A DNA stretch of 64,000 nt, from assembly GCF_001426705.1 (NCBI RefSeq), contig NZ_LMFC01000001.1, positions 1,081,354-1,145,353 of the forward strand. The letters run 5' to 3'. This document shows, piece after piece, positions 50,746 to 59,573 of this stretch. Within the stretch, counting starts at the first letter, position 1, and every line of letters begins with the position of its first letter. A program made the translations under genes and the position numbers. The notes under the pieces were generated by a model. That model searched no databases and was not told the origin of the DNA. It saw nothing but the letters and a program-made list of their open reading frames with translations. Origin of the DNA: Cellulomonas sp. Root485. Lineage in GTDB: Bacteria > Actinomycetota > Actinomycetes > Actinomycetales > Cellulomonadaceae.

Positions 50746-50783
50746 GTTTCTCTGTCGTGTACCAAGTGTTTCGACAGCGTTAC
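50746..50783 (-). promoter_or_regulatory. GlnR-type nitrogen-control box upstream of glnA1
   Basis: Read on the minus strand the region is GTAAC-N6-GAAAC-N6-TACAC-N6-GAAAC. That matches the actinobacterial GlnR pattern gTnAc-N6-GaAAc in three of four pentamers with exact 6-nt spacing. It lies 61-98 nt upstream of the glnA1 start. Strong evidence for nitrogen-dependent control of glnA1. Confidence 0.75.
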
Positions 50784-50852
50784 GGGGCCGTCCCTCGTGT
50801 AACGAATGTTGACCCTATGCCCTGGGCGTGGGTGTCGGTCATGCCCGTCTCA

Positions 50853-53027
50853 TCACAGGATGAAGAGCATCTCCTGGTAGGTCGGCAGCGGCCACAGCTC
50901 GTCGGCGACCAGCTCCTCGAGCGCGTCGGCGGCGGCGCGGACGTCGGCCATCGCCGGCAGCAGCACGTCCCGGGCGTGCTCGGCCTCCGCGAGTGCCGAG
51001 TGGCCGACGTCGGACTTGAGCGCGGCGCGCAGGGTTGCCAGCCCGGCCCGGAGCGCGGTGATCGGCGCGCTCACCTCGTCGAGCGGCGCGATGTCCGCCT
51101 CGACGCCGGCGGCCTTGAGCGCCCCGATGTTCAGCGCGATCTCCGTCTGGTGCTTGACCGCGGCCGGCAGGATCGCGGTGGTGCCGATCTCCAGGGAGAG
51201 GCGGGCCTCGACCCCGATCGTGAGCGCGTACTGCTCCAGGCCGATCTCGTAGCGGCTGTGCATCTCGCGGTGGTTGAAGACGCCGTACCGCTCGAACAGC
51301 TCCATCGCGGACTCGGTGACGAGCTCGGGCAGGGCGTCGAGCGTCGTCTTGAGGTTGGCCAGGCCGCGCTGCTCCGCCTCGATCGGCCATTCCGCGGAGT
51401 AGCCGTCGCCGTTGAACACGACGTTGCCGTGGTCCGTGATGATCTGCGTGAGCAGGTCCTGCACCGCGGTGTCGAAGTCGGTTCCCGCCGCGACCGCGGT
51501 CTCCAGCACCCCGGCGGCGTAGTCGAGCGAGTCGGCCATGATCGTGTTGATCGTGGTCATCGGGCCGGCGACCGTCTGCATCGAGCCCGGTGCGCGGAAC
51601 TCGAAGCGGTTGCCGGTGAACGCGAACGGGCTGGTGCGGTTGCGGTCGCCCGGGTCCGTCGGCAGCACGGGCAGCGTGTCGACACCGATGTGCATGACGC
51701 CCTTGCCCTTGGACGACGAGGCGGCGCCCTTGGCGATCTGCTCGAACACGTCCGCCAGCTGGTCGCCGAGGAAGATCGAGATGATCGCCGGGGGAGCCTC
51801 GTTGGCACCCAGCCGGTGGTCGTTCGTGGCGGAGGCGACGGACGCGCGCAGCAGCCCGGCGTACTTGTGCACCGCGCGGATGACGGCTGCGCAGAACACG
51901 AGGAACTGCGCGTTGTCGTGCGGGGTGTCGCCCGGCACCAGCAACGAGCCCAGGTCGGCGTTGCCCAGGGAGAAGTTCACGTGCTTGCCGGAGCCGTTGA
52001 CGCCGGCGAACGGCTTCTCGTGGAACAGGCACTCCATGCCGTGCTTCTTGGCGATCGCCTTGAACGTGGTCATGAGCAGCTGCTGGTGGTCGGCGGCGAG
52101 GTTGCCGCGCTCGAACATCGGCGCGATCTCGAACTGCCCCGGGGCGACCTCGTTGTGCCGCGTCTTGGCCGGGATGCCGAGCTTGAACAGCTCCCGCTCG
52201 GTGTCCATCATGAAGCCCAGCACGCGGTCCGGGATGGCCCCGAAGTAGTGGTCGTCGAACTCCTGGCCCTTGGGCGGCTTGGTGCCGAACAGGGTGCGGC
52301 CCGCGTTCAGCAGGTCCGGGCGTGCGAGGAAGAAGTGCCGGTCCACCAGGAAGTACTCCTGCTCGGGACCGCAGAACGCCACGACGTTCTGGTTCTCGTG
52401 CCCGAAGAGCGTCAGGATGCGCGCCGCGTGCTCGCCCATCGCCTGCTGCGAGCGCAGCAGCGGGGTCTTGTGGTCCAGGGCCTCACCCGTCATCGACACG
52501 AAGACCGTGGGGATGCACAGGGTGTTCCCGTTCGGGTTCTCCAGGATGTAGGCGGGGCTCGTCACGTCCCACCCCGTGTACCCGCGTGCCTCGAACGTGT
52601 TGCGCAACCCGCCGTTCGGGAAGCTCGACGCGTCCGGCTCGCCCTGCACGAGGGTCTTGCCGGCGAACTCGGCCAGCGAGGACCCGTCGCCGACCGGCTC
52701 GAAGAAGCTGTCGTGCTTCTCGGCGGTCAGTCCGGTGAGCGGGTAGAAGACGTGCGCGTAGTGCGTCGCGCCCTTCTCCAGCGCCCAGTCCTTCATCGCG
52801 GACGCGACGGCGTCGGCGACGTCCGGGTCCAGCATGGCGCCGTGCTCGATCGTGGCGATCACGGACTTGTAGACCGACTTGGGCAGCCGCTTCTGCATGA
52901 CCGTCTTGCTGAAGACGTTCAGGCCGAAGATCTCGCCGGGCGCCTCCGCACCGTTGAAGCTGATGGCGGGCGGCACGTAGGCCTCGACGTTCCAGATCGC
53001 CTCGCGACGCACGGCGTTGCCGCTCAT
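50853..53027 (-). CDS. glnN: Type III glutamine synthetase (GSIII)
   Basis: 724-residue glutamine synthetase of the GSIII class, a double-ring dodecamer with little similarity to GSI outside the active site. Class features are the N-terminal [20 protein letters not shown] (about residues 34-53), [46 protein letters not shown] and the C-terminal [19 protein letters not shown] region. All active-site residues seem present. No adenylylation tyrosine loop, so not a GlnE target. A partial GlnR-like box lies upstream. It follows glnA1 upstream on the same strand with 167 nt between. Confidence 0.94.
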   Translation of the reverse strand: MSGNAVRREAIWNVEAYVPPAISFNGAEAPGEIFGLNVFSKTVMQKRLPKSVYKSVIATIEHGAMLDPDVADAVASAMKDWALEKGATHYAHVFYPLTGLTAEKHDSFFEPVGDGSSLAEFAGKTLVQGEPDASSFPNGGLRNTFEARGYTGWDVTSPAYILENPNGNTLCIPTVFVSMTGEALDHKTPLLRSQQAMGEHAARILTLFGHENQNVVAFCGPEQEYFLVDRHFFLARPDLLNAGRTLFGTKPPKGQEFDDHYFGAIPDRVLGFMMDTERELFKLGIPAKTRHNEVAPGQFEIAPMFERGNLAADHQQLLMTTFKAIAKKHGMECLFHEKPFAGVNGSGKHVNFSLGNADLGSLLVPGDTPHDNAQFLVFCAAVIRAVHKYAGLLRASVASATNDHRLGANEAPPAIISIFLGDQLADVFEQIAKGAASSSKGKGVMHIGVDTLPVLPTDPGDRNRTSPFAFTGNRFEFRAPGSMQTVAGPMTTINTIMADSLDYAAGVLETAVAAGTDFDTAVQDLLTQIITDHGNVVFNGDGYSAEWPIEAEQRGLANLKTTLDALPELVTESAMELFERYGVFNHREMHSRYEIGLEQYALTIGVEARLSLEIGTTAILPAAVKHQTEIALNIGALKAAGVEADIAPLDEVSAPITALRAGLATLRAALKSDVGHSALAEAEHARDVLLPAMADVRAAADALEELVADELWPLPTYQEMLFIL

Positions 53028-53110
53028 GAAGACCCCTCAGGCAGGACTGGCGCCCCGGTGTGGTCAGCGGAGCAGGTGGGGTCACCGTACGAACGTCGGG
53101 TACCGCCGGT

Positions 53111-53126
53111 GTTTCCGGGGCGTTGC
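53111..53126 (-). promoter_or_regulatory. Partial GlnR-like box upstream of the GSIII gene
   Basis: On the minus strand GCAAC-N6-GAAAC, one half of a GlnR box with one deviation, about 85 nt upstream of the GSIII start. The second half is poor. Also close to the divergent RDD gene promoter. Confidence 0.4.
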
Positions 53127-53148
53127 CGTCTCGCTCCCACGGGTCGCC

Positions 53149-53154
53149 TACCCT
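53149..53154 (+). promoter_or_regulatory. -10 element TACCCT for a leaderless RDD gene transcript
   Basis: TANNNT hexamer 6 nt before GTG 53161, no ribosome site between. Confidence 0.6.
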
Positions 53155-53160
53155 TCTGGG

Positions 53161-53661
53161 GTGGCAGATCGTGGGGACCTCAGCTCGTGGCTCGGTGGCG
53201 GACCGGCACCGGAACCCGGCAGCGGCCGCGGCGTTCGGCTGGGCCTGCCCGAGGCCGGACCCGGTGCGCTGGCGCCCCTGGGACGACGGGTCGCGGCGCT
53301 GGTCATCGACTGGGTGGCGTGCCTGGCCATCTCGGGCGCGTTCTTCGCGAGCGTGCCGGACGCGTTCCTGCTGAGCCGCGGCAACCCGTTGGCCACCCTC
53401 GGGATCTTCGCGCTGGAGAACGTCCTCCTCGTCGGCTCGATCGGTCACACCCTCGGGCACCGGCTCGTCGGGCTGCGGGTGCGTCGCGTGTTCCCGGGGC
53501 AGAAGCGGGACGACGCGGCGTGGGCGACGATGGCGCCCGGCTTCATCAGCGCGCTGGCTCGCACCCTTCTGCTGTGTCTCGTGGTCCCGGCCGTCGTCTG
53601 GGACTCGGACGGGCGGGGACTGCACGACCGCGTGGCGGGGACGGCGATCGTCCGGCGGTGA
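53161..53661 (+). CDS. RDD family membrane protein
   Basis: 166 residues. The N-terminal 35 residues are Gly/Pro-rich. The RDD motif is LAPLGRRVAALVIDWVAC (about residues 38-55), where RDD reads as R...D in the family pattern, followed by three or four helices and HTLGHRLVGLRVRRV. The GTG start follows a leaderless -10 element. An RDD gene lies between glnA1 and DUF4191 in mycobacteria too (Rv2219A, from memory), so position is conserved. Role unknown. Confidence 0.88.
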   Translation: MADRGDLSSWLGGGPAPEPGSGRGVRLGLPEAGPGALAPLGRRVAALVIDWVACLAISGAFFASVPDAFLLSRGNPLATLGIFALENVLLVGSIGHTLGHRLVGLRVRRVFPGQKRDDAAWATMAPGFISALARTLLLCLVVPAVVWDSDGRGLHDRVAGTAIVRR

Positions 53662-53665
53662 CCGC

Positions 53666-54253
53666 TCAGGCGGGGGACTGCCAGACCAGGCTGTACCGCC
53701 AGTAGAGGTGTCGTCGCCAGCGCGCGCCCGGCAGGATCGACCGCGCTGCCGCCCGCACCTGGCCGTAGCTGTGCTCGGGGTCCCGCACCGGCGCGCCGTG
53801 CTCCCAGACCCCTCGTGCGCGGTCGGCCACCATCGCCGCCGGCACGGCCGCCAGGCTGAGTGCAGCGTCCGTGGGCGAGCCGACGCGGGCGAGCCCCACG
53901 ACGACCAGGCGGCCGCCGGGGGCGACGAGGCTGCGCAGACGCCGCAGCCCGACGTCGAGGTCGAGGTGGTGCAACGTCGCGAAGCACGTCACCAGGTCGA
54001 ACTGCTCGTCCCGCGGAACCTCGAGGACGTCGCCGACGAGGTACCGGAGGCTGTCGTCGGCCTGCGAACGGGCGCGCGCGACCTGGTCCGGGTCGAGGTC
54101 GACGCCGGTGACGCGCGCGACCCCGGACGCGTGCAGCTCACGCGTCAGCAGGCCTTCGCCGCAGCCGACGTCGAGCGCGCTCGATGCGCTGCCTGCGACA
54201 CGCAGGGCGAGCCGGTGATAGTGGGTGTTGTGGTTCCAGTGCCCGTCGCTCAT
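53666..54253 (-). CDS. Class I SAM-dependent methyltransferase
   Basis: 195 residues. SAM-binding motif I SALDVGCGEGLLTREL (about residues 24-39), acidic motif II GVDLDPDQVARAR, and VTCFATLHHLDLDVGLRRL (post-motif III) as in small-molecule methyltransferases. Substrate unknown. The start MSDGHWNHNTHYHRLAL resembles a conserved actinobacterial subgroup. Stops 5 nt from the convergent RDD gene and follows the DUF4191 gene by 7 nt on the same strand, so it may be co-transcribed with it. Confidence 0.87.
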   Translation of the reverse strand: MSDGHWNHNTHYHRLALRVAGSASSALDVGCGEGLLTRELHASGVARVTGVDLDPDQVARARSQADDSLRYLVGDVLEVPRDEQFDLVTCFATLHHLDLDVGLRRLRSLVAPGGRLVVVGLARVGSPTDAALSLAAVPAAMVADRARGVWEHGAPVRDPEHSYGQVRAAARSILPGARWRRHLYWRYSLVWQSPA

Positions 54254-54260
54254 CTGCTGG

Positions 54261-54977
54261 TCAGCGGCCGCGCATGCCCTTGCGGTCGGGGCGTGCGCGC
54301 ATCGGGTCGACGCCCTTCGGCACGGGGAGCCGGACGCCGCCGAGTGCGGTGAGCCGCTTGCTCACCTCGGCGACCTCCTGCTTGCTCAGCTTGGGGCGGA
54401 GCTTCTGGACGGCGCGCGGCAGCTTGCGCAGCGCGACCTGACCCTCGCCGTCGCCGACCTGGATGAGCGTGATCGGCGCACCGGAGATGACGCGGGCGGT
54501 GCGCTTGCGCTCCGCCTCGAGGAGCTTGGCGATGCGGGGTGCGGGGCCCTCGCCGACCAGGACGACGCCCGGGCGGCCCACGCCACGGAACACGAGGTCC
54601 TGCGTGCGGGGGTCGACGGCGACCGGCTCCTGCGTGAAGGTCCAGCCGCGGCGGATGGTGCCGAGCGCCGCGTAGGCCGCACCGGGCTGCCCCTCGATCT
54701 GCGTGTACGCGGCGGTCTCCGCGCGGCGGGCGAGGACGAACATCGCCGCGAGCAGCGCGAACGGGATGCTGAGCAGCAGGACGTAGATCACCGCGTGGAC
54801 CAGGAACCCGATGACGAGCCCGAGCGCGACGATGCCGACGAACACCGCCAGGATGATCCAGGTGACCGCCGGGTCGTTCTTCCGGGTCATCTGGTACGCC
54901 TGCCACACCTGGTGGTACCAGCGGGTCTTCTTCACCTTGGGCGTCGATGCAGCGTCGGAGGTCTTGTCGCGGGCCAT
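54261..54977 (-). CDS. DUF4191 family membrane protein
   Basis: 238 residues. Two adjacent membrane helices (about 41-61 and 63-85) follow a basic N terminus with RWYHQVWQAYQMTRKNDP. The C-terminal domain, about 150 residues and cytoplasmic, contains AVDPRTQDLVFRGVGRPGVVLVGEG and PAPRIAKLLEAERKRTARV, signatures of the DUF4191 family found beside lipA in Actinobacteria. Start ATG lies 8 nt after a TAGACT hexamer. Function unknown; link to lipoylation is positional only. Confidence 0.88.
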   Translation of the reverse strand: MARDKTSDAASTPKVKKTRWYHQVWQAYQMTRKNDPAVTWIILAVFVGIVALGLVIGFLVHAVIYVLLLSIPFALLAAMFVLARRAETAAYTQIEGQPGAAYAALGTIRRGWTFTQEPVAVDPRTQDLVFRGVGRPGVVLVGEGPAPRIAKLLEAERKRTARVISGAPITLIQVGDGEGQVALRKLPRAVQKLRPKLSKQEVAEVSKRLTALGGVRLPVPKGVDPMRARPDRKGMRGR

Positions 54978-55018
54978 GGGCCCGAAGTCTACCGACGGAT
55001 CGGGTCGTGCCTGACCCC

Positions 55019-56020
55019 TCAGCGTGCGAGCAGGCTCGCAGCCTCCTGGCGTGACGTCGTCGGCTCGGAGAGGTGCGCGAGGGCCTCGGGGATCGGTCGC
55101 CCGTAGCGTCGCATCGCCTGACCCCACAGCCGGCCGGCGCGGTACGACGACCGCACCAGGGGCCCGGACATGACACCCAGGAAGCCGAGGCGCTCGGCCT
55201 CGGCCGACAGCTCGACGAACTCCTCCGGACGCACCCACCGCGACACGGGGTGGTGACGCACGGACGGACGCAGGTACTGCGTGATCGTGATGAGGTCGCA
55301 GCCGGCCTCGTGCAGCTCGGCGAGCGCCTCGACGACCTCGTCGGTGGTCTCGCCCATGCCGAGGATGAGGTTCGACTTGGTGACGAGACCCTGCTCGTGC
55401 GCCCGGGTGATCACTGACAGCGACCGGTCGTACCGGAAGCCGGGGCGGATCGTCTTGAAGATGCGCGGGACGGTCTCGAGGTTGTGCGCCAGGACCTCGG
55501 GCTGCGACGAGAAGACCTCGTCCAGCAGCTCGGGCGTCGCGTTGAAGTCCGGGATGAGCAGCTCGACGCCGGTGCCCGGGTTGACCGCGTGGATCTGGCG
55601 GACGGTCTCCGCGTAGAGCCAGGCGCCGCCGTCGGGCAGGTCGTCTCGGGCCACGCCGGTGACGGTCGAGTACTTCAGGCCCATCGCCTGCACGGACGCG
55701 GCGACGCGGCGGGGCTCGTCGGCGTCGAAGTCGGCCGGCTTGCCCGTGTCGATCTGGCAGAAGTCGCAGCGCCGCGTGCACTGGTCGCCGCCGATGAGGA
55801 ACGTGGCCTCGCGGTCTTCCCAGCACTCGAAGATGTTGGGGCAGCCGGCTTCCTCGCAGACGGTGTTGAGGCCCTCACGCTTCACCAGGCCCTTGAGCTC
55901 GGTGTACTCGGGCCCCATCGTCGCGCGCGTGCGGATCCACTCCGGCTTGCGTTCGATGGGCGTCTCGGCGTTGCGCGCCTCGATGCGGAGCATGCGTCGG
56001 CCATCGGCTGCGATCGTCAC
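55019..56020 (-). CDS. lipA: Lipoyl synthase
   Basis: Radical SAM enzyme that inserts two sulfur atoms into octanoyl-E2 to make the lipoyl cofactor. 333 residues. The auxiliary cluster is [13 protein letters not shown] (three Cys) and the radical SAM cluster CTRRCDFC, both intact; the C-terminal RSSYRAG serine is the auxiliary ligand. Start is GTG 56020, 7 nt after TAGTCT on the minus strand. It acts after LipB, whose gene lies immediately upstream on the same strand, on E2 proteins such as the one at the right edge. Confidence 0.97.
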   Translation of the reverse strand: MTIAADGRRMLRIEARNAETPIERKPEWIRTRATMGPEYTELKGLVKREGLNTVCEEAGCPNIFECWEDREATFLIGGDQCTRRCDFCQIDTGKPADFDADEPRRVAASVQAMGLKYSTVTGVARDDLPDGGAWLYAETVRQIHAVNPGTGVELLIPDFNATPELLDEVFSSQPEVLAHNLETVPRIFKTIRPGFRYDRSLSVITRAHEQGLVTKSNLILGMGETTDEVVEALAELHEAGCDLITITQYLRPSVRHHPVSRWVRPEEFVELSAEAERLGFLGVMSGPLVRSSYRAGRLWGQAMRRYGRPIPEALAHLSEPTTSRQEAASLLAR

Positions 56021-56027
56021 GCCGGTC

Positions 56028-56033
56028 AGACTA
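56028..56033 (-). promoter_or_regulatory. -10 element TAGTCT for a leaderless lipA transcript
   Basis: Minus-strand hexamer 7 nt upstream of GTG 56020. It gives lipA its own promoter within the lipB-lipA interval. Confidence 0.6.
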
Positions 56034-56071
56034 ACCCGCCGTCGGGCCGACGGCTGCGGGGGAGTCGCGCG

Positions 56072-56731
56072 TCACACCGCGACGGCGCGGGCGTCGAGGA
56101 TCGGGACCAGGGTGTCGACCAGGTGACCGCGGACCAGCGGCAGCACCTCGGCGATCGTCACGCGCCGACCGGTCTCCACCGAGAGCGACGTGACGTCGGC
56201 GTCCTCGATCCCGCACGGCACGATGCGGTCGAAGGCGGCCAGGTCGGGCTCGCAGTTGAGCGCGAACCCGTGCATCGTGACGCCGCGGGAGACGCGCACG
56301 CCGATCGCGGCGACCTTGCGCTCCCGTCGGGTGTCGTCGGCCGCGAACCAGACCCCGCTGCGCCCGTCCACGCGGATCGCGGTCAGCCCGAGGTCCGCGC
56401 ACGTCCGGATGAGCGCCTCCTCGAGCACGCGCACGTAGCGGACGACGTCGATGGGCGTGGCGAGCTTCACGATGGGGTAGCCGACGAGCTGGCCGGGTCC
56501 ATGCCACGTGATGCGGCCGCCGCGGTCGACGTCGACGACGGGTGTGCCGTCGACCGGGCGGTCCCAGGTCGCGGTCCGTCGGCCCGCCGTGTACACGTCC
56601 TCGTGCTCGCACAGCAGGACCGTGTCCTCGCGGGTCCCGTCGGCGACCGCCGCGTGCACCTCGCGCTGCAGCTGCCACGTCGGCTCGTAGGGGAGCAGGC
56701 GTGCACCGAGGTCGAGCTCGTCGAACCGCAT
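56072..56731 (-). CDS. lipB: Lipoyl(octanoyl) transferase
   Basis: Transfers octanoate from acyl carrier protein to E2 and H-protein lysines, the substrate for LipA. 219 residues. Catalytic features: [16 protein letters not shown] (about residues 71-86), [19 protein letters not shown] with Lys in RKVAAIG, and the cysteine in [13 protein letters not shown]. Start is ATG 56731, 6 nt after a TAGCCT -10 element. Followed by lipA 51 nt downstream. Confidence 0.96.
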   Translation of the reverse strand: MRFDELDLGARLLPYEPTWQLQREVHAAVADGTREDTVLLCEHEDVYTAGRRTATWDRPVDGTPVVDVDRGGRITWHGPGQLVGYPIVKLATPIDVVRYVRVLEEALIRTCADLGLTAIRVDGRSGVWFAADDTRRERKVAAIGVRVSRGVTMHGFALNCEPDLAAFDRIVPCGIEDADVTSLSVETGRRVTIAEVLPLVRGHLVDTLVPILDARAVAV

Positions 56732-56737
56732 GCGGTC

Positions 56738-56743
56738 AGGCTA
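56738..56743 (-). promoter_or_regulatory. -10 element TAGCCT for a leaderless lipB transcript
   Basis: Minus-strand hexamer 6 nt upstream of ATG 56731, lying in the 9-nt gap after the MarR stop. Confidence 0.6.
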
Positions 56744-57241
56744 ACCCGGGGAGCCTCGAGGGGTGTCTGCGTCGCCGCCCTTGTCCGGCTCGCCGGCGAC
56801 GACAGCGAGGAGCTGCCGCAGCTGCTCGGCCTGCTCGGGCGTGAGCCCACGCGTGACCATCGCCTCGGCGAGCTCGCGGTCGGACGCGACGAAGAAGGCG
56901 GAACGCCCCGCATCCGTGATGGTGATGACGTGCCGGCGCCGGTCGTCGTCGTGCGGCGTCCGCGTGACGTAGCCGCTGCGCTCCATCCGGGCGAGGACGC
57001 GGCTCATCGTCTGCTCGGTCACGCCGCTGGCCGTGGCCAGCTCGCGCTGCGACATGGGCGCCCGCAGGAGATGTGCCAGGACCGCCTGGCTGGCGTGGTT
57101 CAGGTCCCACGCGGCGAGGTGGGCGTTCCAGTCCCGTTCGACGCGGCGCGCGGCGGACGACAGGAGGCGGCCGACCGGCCAGTGCGCGGGGTCGGGCGAG
57201 GCCGGGTCGATGGACTGCGCCGCCCGGCTGTCCTGCACCAC
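56741..57241 (-). CDS. MarR family transcriptional regulator
   Basis: 166-residue winged-helix regulator. The HTH and wing are MSQRELATASGVTEQTMSRVLARMERSGYVTRTPHDDDRRRHVI (span about 68-111), including the DxRxxx wing motif DDDRRRHVI. It is divergent from an MMPL transporter and probably represses it, and itself, through the palindromes in the 38-nt intergenic region. The start is a GTG 7 nt behind GGAGG; a second in-frame GTG follows immediately. Ligand unknown. Confidence 0.9.
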   Translation of the reverse strand: MVQDSRAAQSIDPASPDPAHWPVGRLLSSAARRVERDWNAHLAAWDLNHASQAVLAHLLRAPMSQRELATASGVTEQTMSRVLARMERSGYVTRTPHDDDRRRHVITITDAGRSAFFVASDRELAEAMVTRGLTPEQAEQLRQLLAVVAGEPDKGGDADTPRGSPG

Positions 57242-57255
57242 GTCCCTGCCTCCAT

Positions 57256-57271
57256 TTGCTCATCGGAGCAA
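57256..57271. promoter_or_regulatory. Palindrome TTGCTC-ATCG-GAGCAA between marR and MMPL genes
   Basis: Perfect 6-base inverted repeat around 4 bases, 15 nt upstream of the marR start. Size and position fit a MarR-type operator. Confidence 0.55.
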
Positions 57272-57279
57272 TAGCCCCA

Positions 57280-59568
57280 ATGATACTCAGCATGCTGAGT
57301 AATCGCCGGTCCACCGTTCTCCGCGCCGTGCTCGTCGGCGTCGCCCTGGTCGTGTGGCTCGGCATCGGGTCGGTCGGCGGGATGGCGCAGGGCAAGCTGT
57401 CGCAGGTCCAGACGAACGACGCCTCCGCGTTCCTGCCGTCGTCGGCCGAGTCCACCCAGGCCGCCGAGGAGAGCAAGGGCTTCGTCGACACCGAGACATT
57501 ACCCGCGCTCGTCGTGCTTCAGCCCGCCGACGGCAGCGACGTCACCCCCGAGCAGCTGACCGCCGTGCAGGACTGGGCGCTGGCGTTCCCGGACGAGGCG
57601 CTGCCGCCGGGCAACGAGGGGACCTGGTCCGACTACCTCGTCGGTGAGGTGGCGGTCGTGCCGTCGGAGGACGGGGAGGCCGTGCTCGTCGCGTACTCGC
57701 TGGACGGCGCCACGGCGGACGAGCTGCTGGCCGAGGACGAGGGTGTCACCGAGTCGTTCGTGACGGCGTTGCGGGCATCCCTGGAGTCCGAGCTCGGCGC
57801 CACCGCCACGTCCGCCGGGGAGCTCGGGCTGCAGGCCTGGGTGACCGGCCCCGCCGGGTTCGTCGCCGACCTCGTCACGGCGTTCGGGGGGATCGACGGC
57901 GTCCTGCTGCTCGTCGCGCTCGGTGCCGTGCTGCTGATCCTCGTGCTGGTCTACCGCTCGCCGTTCCTGCCCTTCGTCGTGATCTTCACCGCTGTCTTCG
58001 CACTGTGCTTGGCGGGACTCGTCGTGTACACCCTCGCCGCGAACGGCACGCTCGTGCTCAACGGGCAGTCGCAGGGGATCCTGTCGATCCTCGTGGTGGG
58101 TGCGTCCGTGGACTACGCCCTGCTGCTGGTCGCCCGATATCGCGAGGAGCTGGCCCACGTCGAGCACCCCGCGCAGGCGATGGGGCGCGCCCTGCGGGCC
58201 TGCGTCGAGCCGATCGCCGCCAGCGCCGGCACCGTCATCGCCGGCGTGCTGTGTCTCCTGCTGTCCGACCTCGGCTCCAACCGCAGCCTCGGCCCGGTCG
58301 CCGCGATCGGCATCGCGTCCGCGCTGCTCGGTGCACTGACGCTGCTGCCCGCGCTCCTGCTCGTCTTCGGCAAGCACTCGCGCATCCTGTTCTGGCCGCG
58401 CGCCCCGCGCCCCGCTGCGGTCGTCGTCGCCCCGGAGACCGGGCACCCGCACGTCGACACGACGGTCGAGCCCGACCCCGCCGACGGGACGGGTCTGTGG
58501 CCCCGGCTCGCGCGGTTCGTCGGCCGCAAGGCCCGGCCCGTGTGGATCATCACGGCCGTCGCCCTCGGTGTCGGGGCGGCGTTCCTGCCCACCCTGAACG
58601 CGTCCGGGACCAACCAGGTCGACATCTTCCTGACCGACGTCGACGCGGTCGCCGGCGAGGAGGTGCTCGCCGAGCACTTCCCGGCGGGTTCCGTCCAGCC
58701 CGCGATCCTCATCGTCGACGAGGCCGACGTCGACGCCGTGACGGCCGCGGCCGAGGGCGTCGACGGCGTCGAGTCCGTGACGCCGTACACGGGAGCCCCC
58801 GCTGGAGCGCCTGCCGGCGACGCCCCGCCGCTCGCGGTCGACGGACGCGTCCGTCTCGACGTCGCGACGACGGCGTCCGCCGACACGCAGGCCGCCGTCG
58901 ACACCGTCGAGGACCTGCGCACGGCCGTCCACGAGGTCAGCCCGACCGCGGTCGTCGGTGGCGCCGCCGCGGAGACGCTGGACACCAACCTGGCCAGCGA
59001 GCGGGACCTGCGCGTGATCGTCCCGGTCGTGCTCCTGGTCATCGGCGTGATCCTGATGTTCCTGCTGCGGTCGGTCGTCGCTGCGGCGCTGCTGCTCGCC
59101 GCCAACGTGCTCTCCTTCGCCGCCGCGCTGGGCGTCTCGGCCATCTTCTTCAACCACGTCTTCGGCTTCGCCGGTGCCGACCCGGTGGTCCCGCTGTTCG
59201 CGTTCGTGTTCCTCGTCGCGCTCGGCGTCGACTACTCGATCTTCCTGATGACGCGCGTCCGTGAGGAGTCGCTGAAGGTCGGGACGCGCGCCGGCGTGGT
59301 CCGCGGGCTCGCCGTGACCGGCGGCGTGATCACGTCGGCGGGTGTCGTGCTGGCCACCACGTTCGCCGCGCTCGGCGTCATCCCGCTCCTGTTCCTGGCG
59401 CAGATCGCGTTCATCGTCGCGTTCGGTGTGCTGCTCGACACGCTCGTCGTCCGCAGCCTGCTCGTGCCGGCGCTCGTGCACGACCTCGGCCGCCGGACGT
59501 GGTGGCCGAGCGCCCTGTCCCGGCACCAGGAGCACGGTCTGCACAAGGTCGCACCCGACCTAGAGTGA
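57280..59568 (+). CDS. MMPL/RND-type membrane transporter
   Basis: 762 residues of the MMPL family: one N-terminal helix, an extracytoplasmic domain, five helices, a second extracytoplasmic domain and five more helices. Signature runs are ILSILVVGASVDYALLLVARYREEL (transmembrane 4-type, about 265-289) and VPLFAFVFLVALGVDYSIFLMTRVREE near the C terminus, with the DYxxxxxxR motif twice, as expected for proton relay. Likely exports lipids or drugs, under control of the divergent MarR. Start is ATG 57280, or the in-frame ATG 57292, which lies inside a palindrome. Confidence 0.92.
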   Translation: MILSMLSNRRSTVLRAVLVGVALVVWLGIGSVGGMAQGKLSQVQTNDASAFLPSSAESTQAAEESKGFVDTETLPALVVLQPADGSDVTPEQLTAVQDWALAFPDEALPPGNEGTWSDYLVGEVAVVPSEDGEAVLVAYSLDGATADELLAEDEGVTESFVTALRASLESELGATATSAGELGLQAWVTGPAGFVADLVTAFGGIDGVLLLVALGAVLLILVLVYRSPFLPFVVIFTAVFALCLAGLVVYTLAANGTLVLNGQSQGILSILVVGASVDYALLLVARYREELAHVEHPAQAMGRALRACVEPIAASAGTVIAGVLCLLLSDLGSNRSLGPVAAIGIASALLGALTLLPALLLVFGKHSRILFWPRAPRPAAVVVAPETGHPHVDTTVEPDPADGTGLWPRLARFVGRKARPVWIITAVALGVGAAFLPTLNASGTNQVDIFLTDVDAVAGEEVLAEHFPAGSVQPAILIVDEADVDAVTAAAEGVDGVESVTPYTGAPAGAPAGDAPPLAVDGRVRLDVATTASADTQAAVDTVEDLRTAVHEVSPTAVVGGAAAETLDTNLASERDLRVIVPVVLLVIGVILMFLLRSVVAAALLLAANVLSFAAALGVSAIFFNHVFGFAGADPVVPLFAFVFLVALGVDYSIFLMTRVREESLKVGTRAGVVRGLAVTGGVITSAGVVLATTFAALGVIPLLFLAQIAFIVAFGVLLDTLVVRSLLVPALVHDLGRRTWWPSALSRHQEHGLHKVAPDLE
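57284..57301. promoter_or_regulatory. 18-bp palindrome TACTCAGCATGCTGAGTA at the MMPL start
   Basis: Perfect 18-bp palindrome overlapping the first codons of the MMPL gene and containing the alternative ATG at its centre. Its centre is 29 bp from that of the first palindrome. Good candidate MarR operator blocking transcription or translation start. Confidence 0.6.
59561..59566 (+). promoter_or_regulatory. -10 element TAGAGT overlapping the MMPL stop codon
   Basis: The hexamer TAGAGT sits 7 nt before ATG 59574 and overlaps the terminal codons of the MMPL gene (stop TGA 59566-59568). It supports a leaderless start of the oxidoreductase gene. Confidence 0.6.
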
Positions 59569-59573
59569 GGCGC

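Noticed and set aside
49261..50855. Riboswitch or structured RNA in the glnA1 leader
   Set aside because: The 167-nt interval is explained by a GlnR box and an ordinary ribosome site; no conserved riboswitch core was recognised.
50703..53705. Plus-strand reading of 1000 codons opposite GSIII
   Set aside because: Antisense shadow; GSIII motifs on the minus strand are complete.
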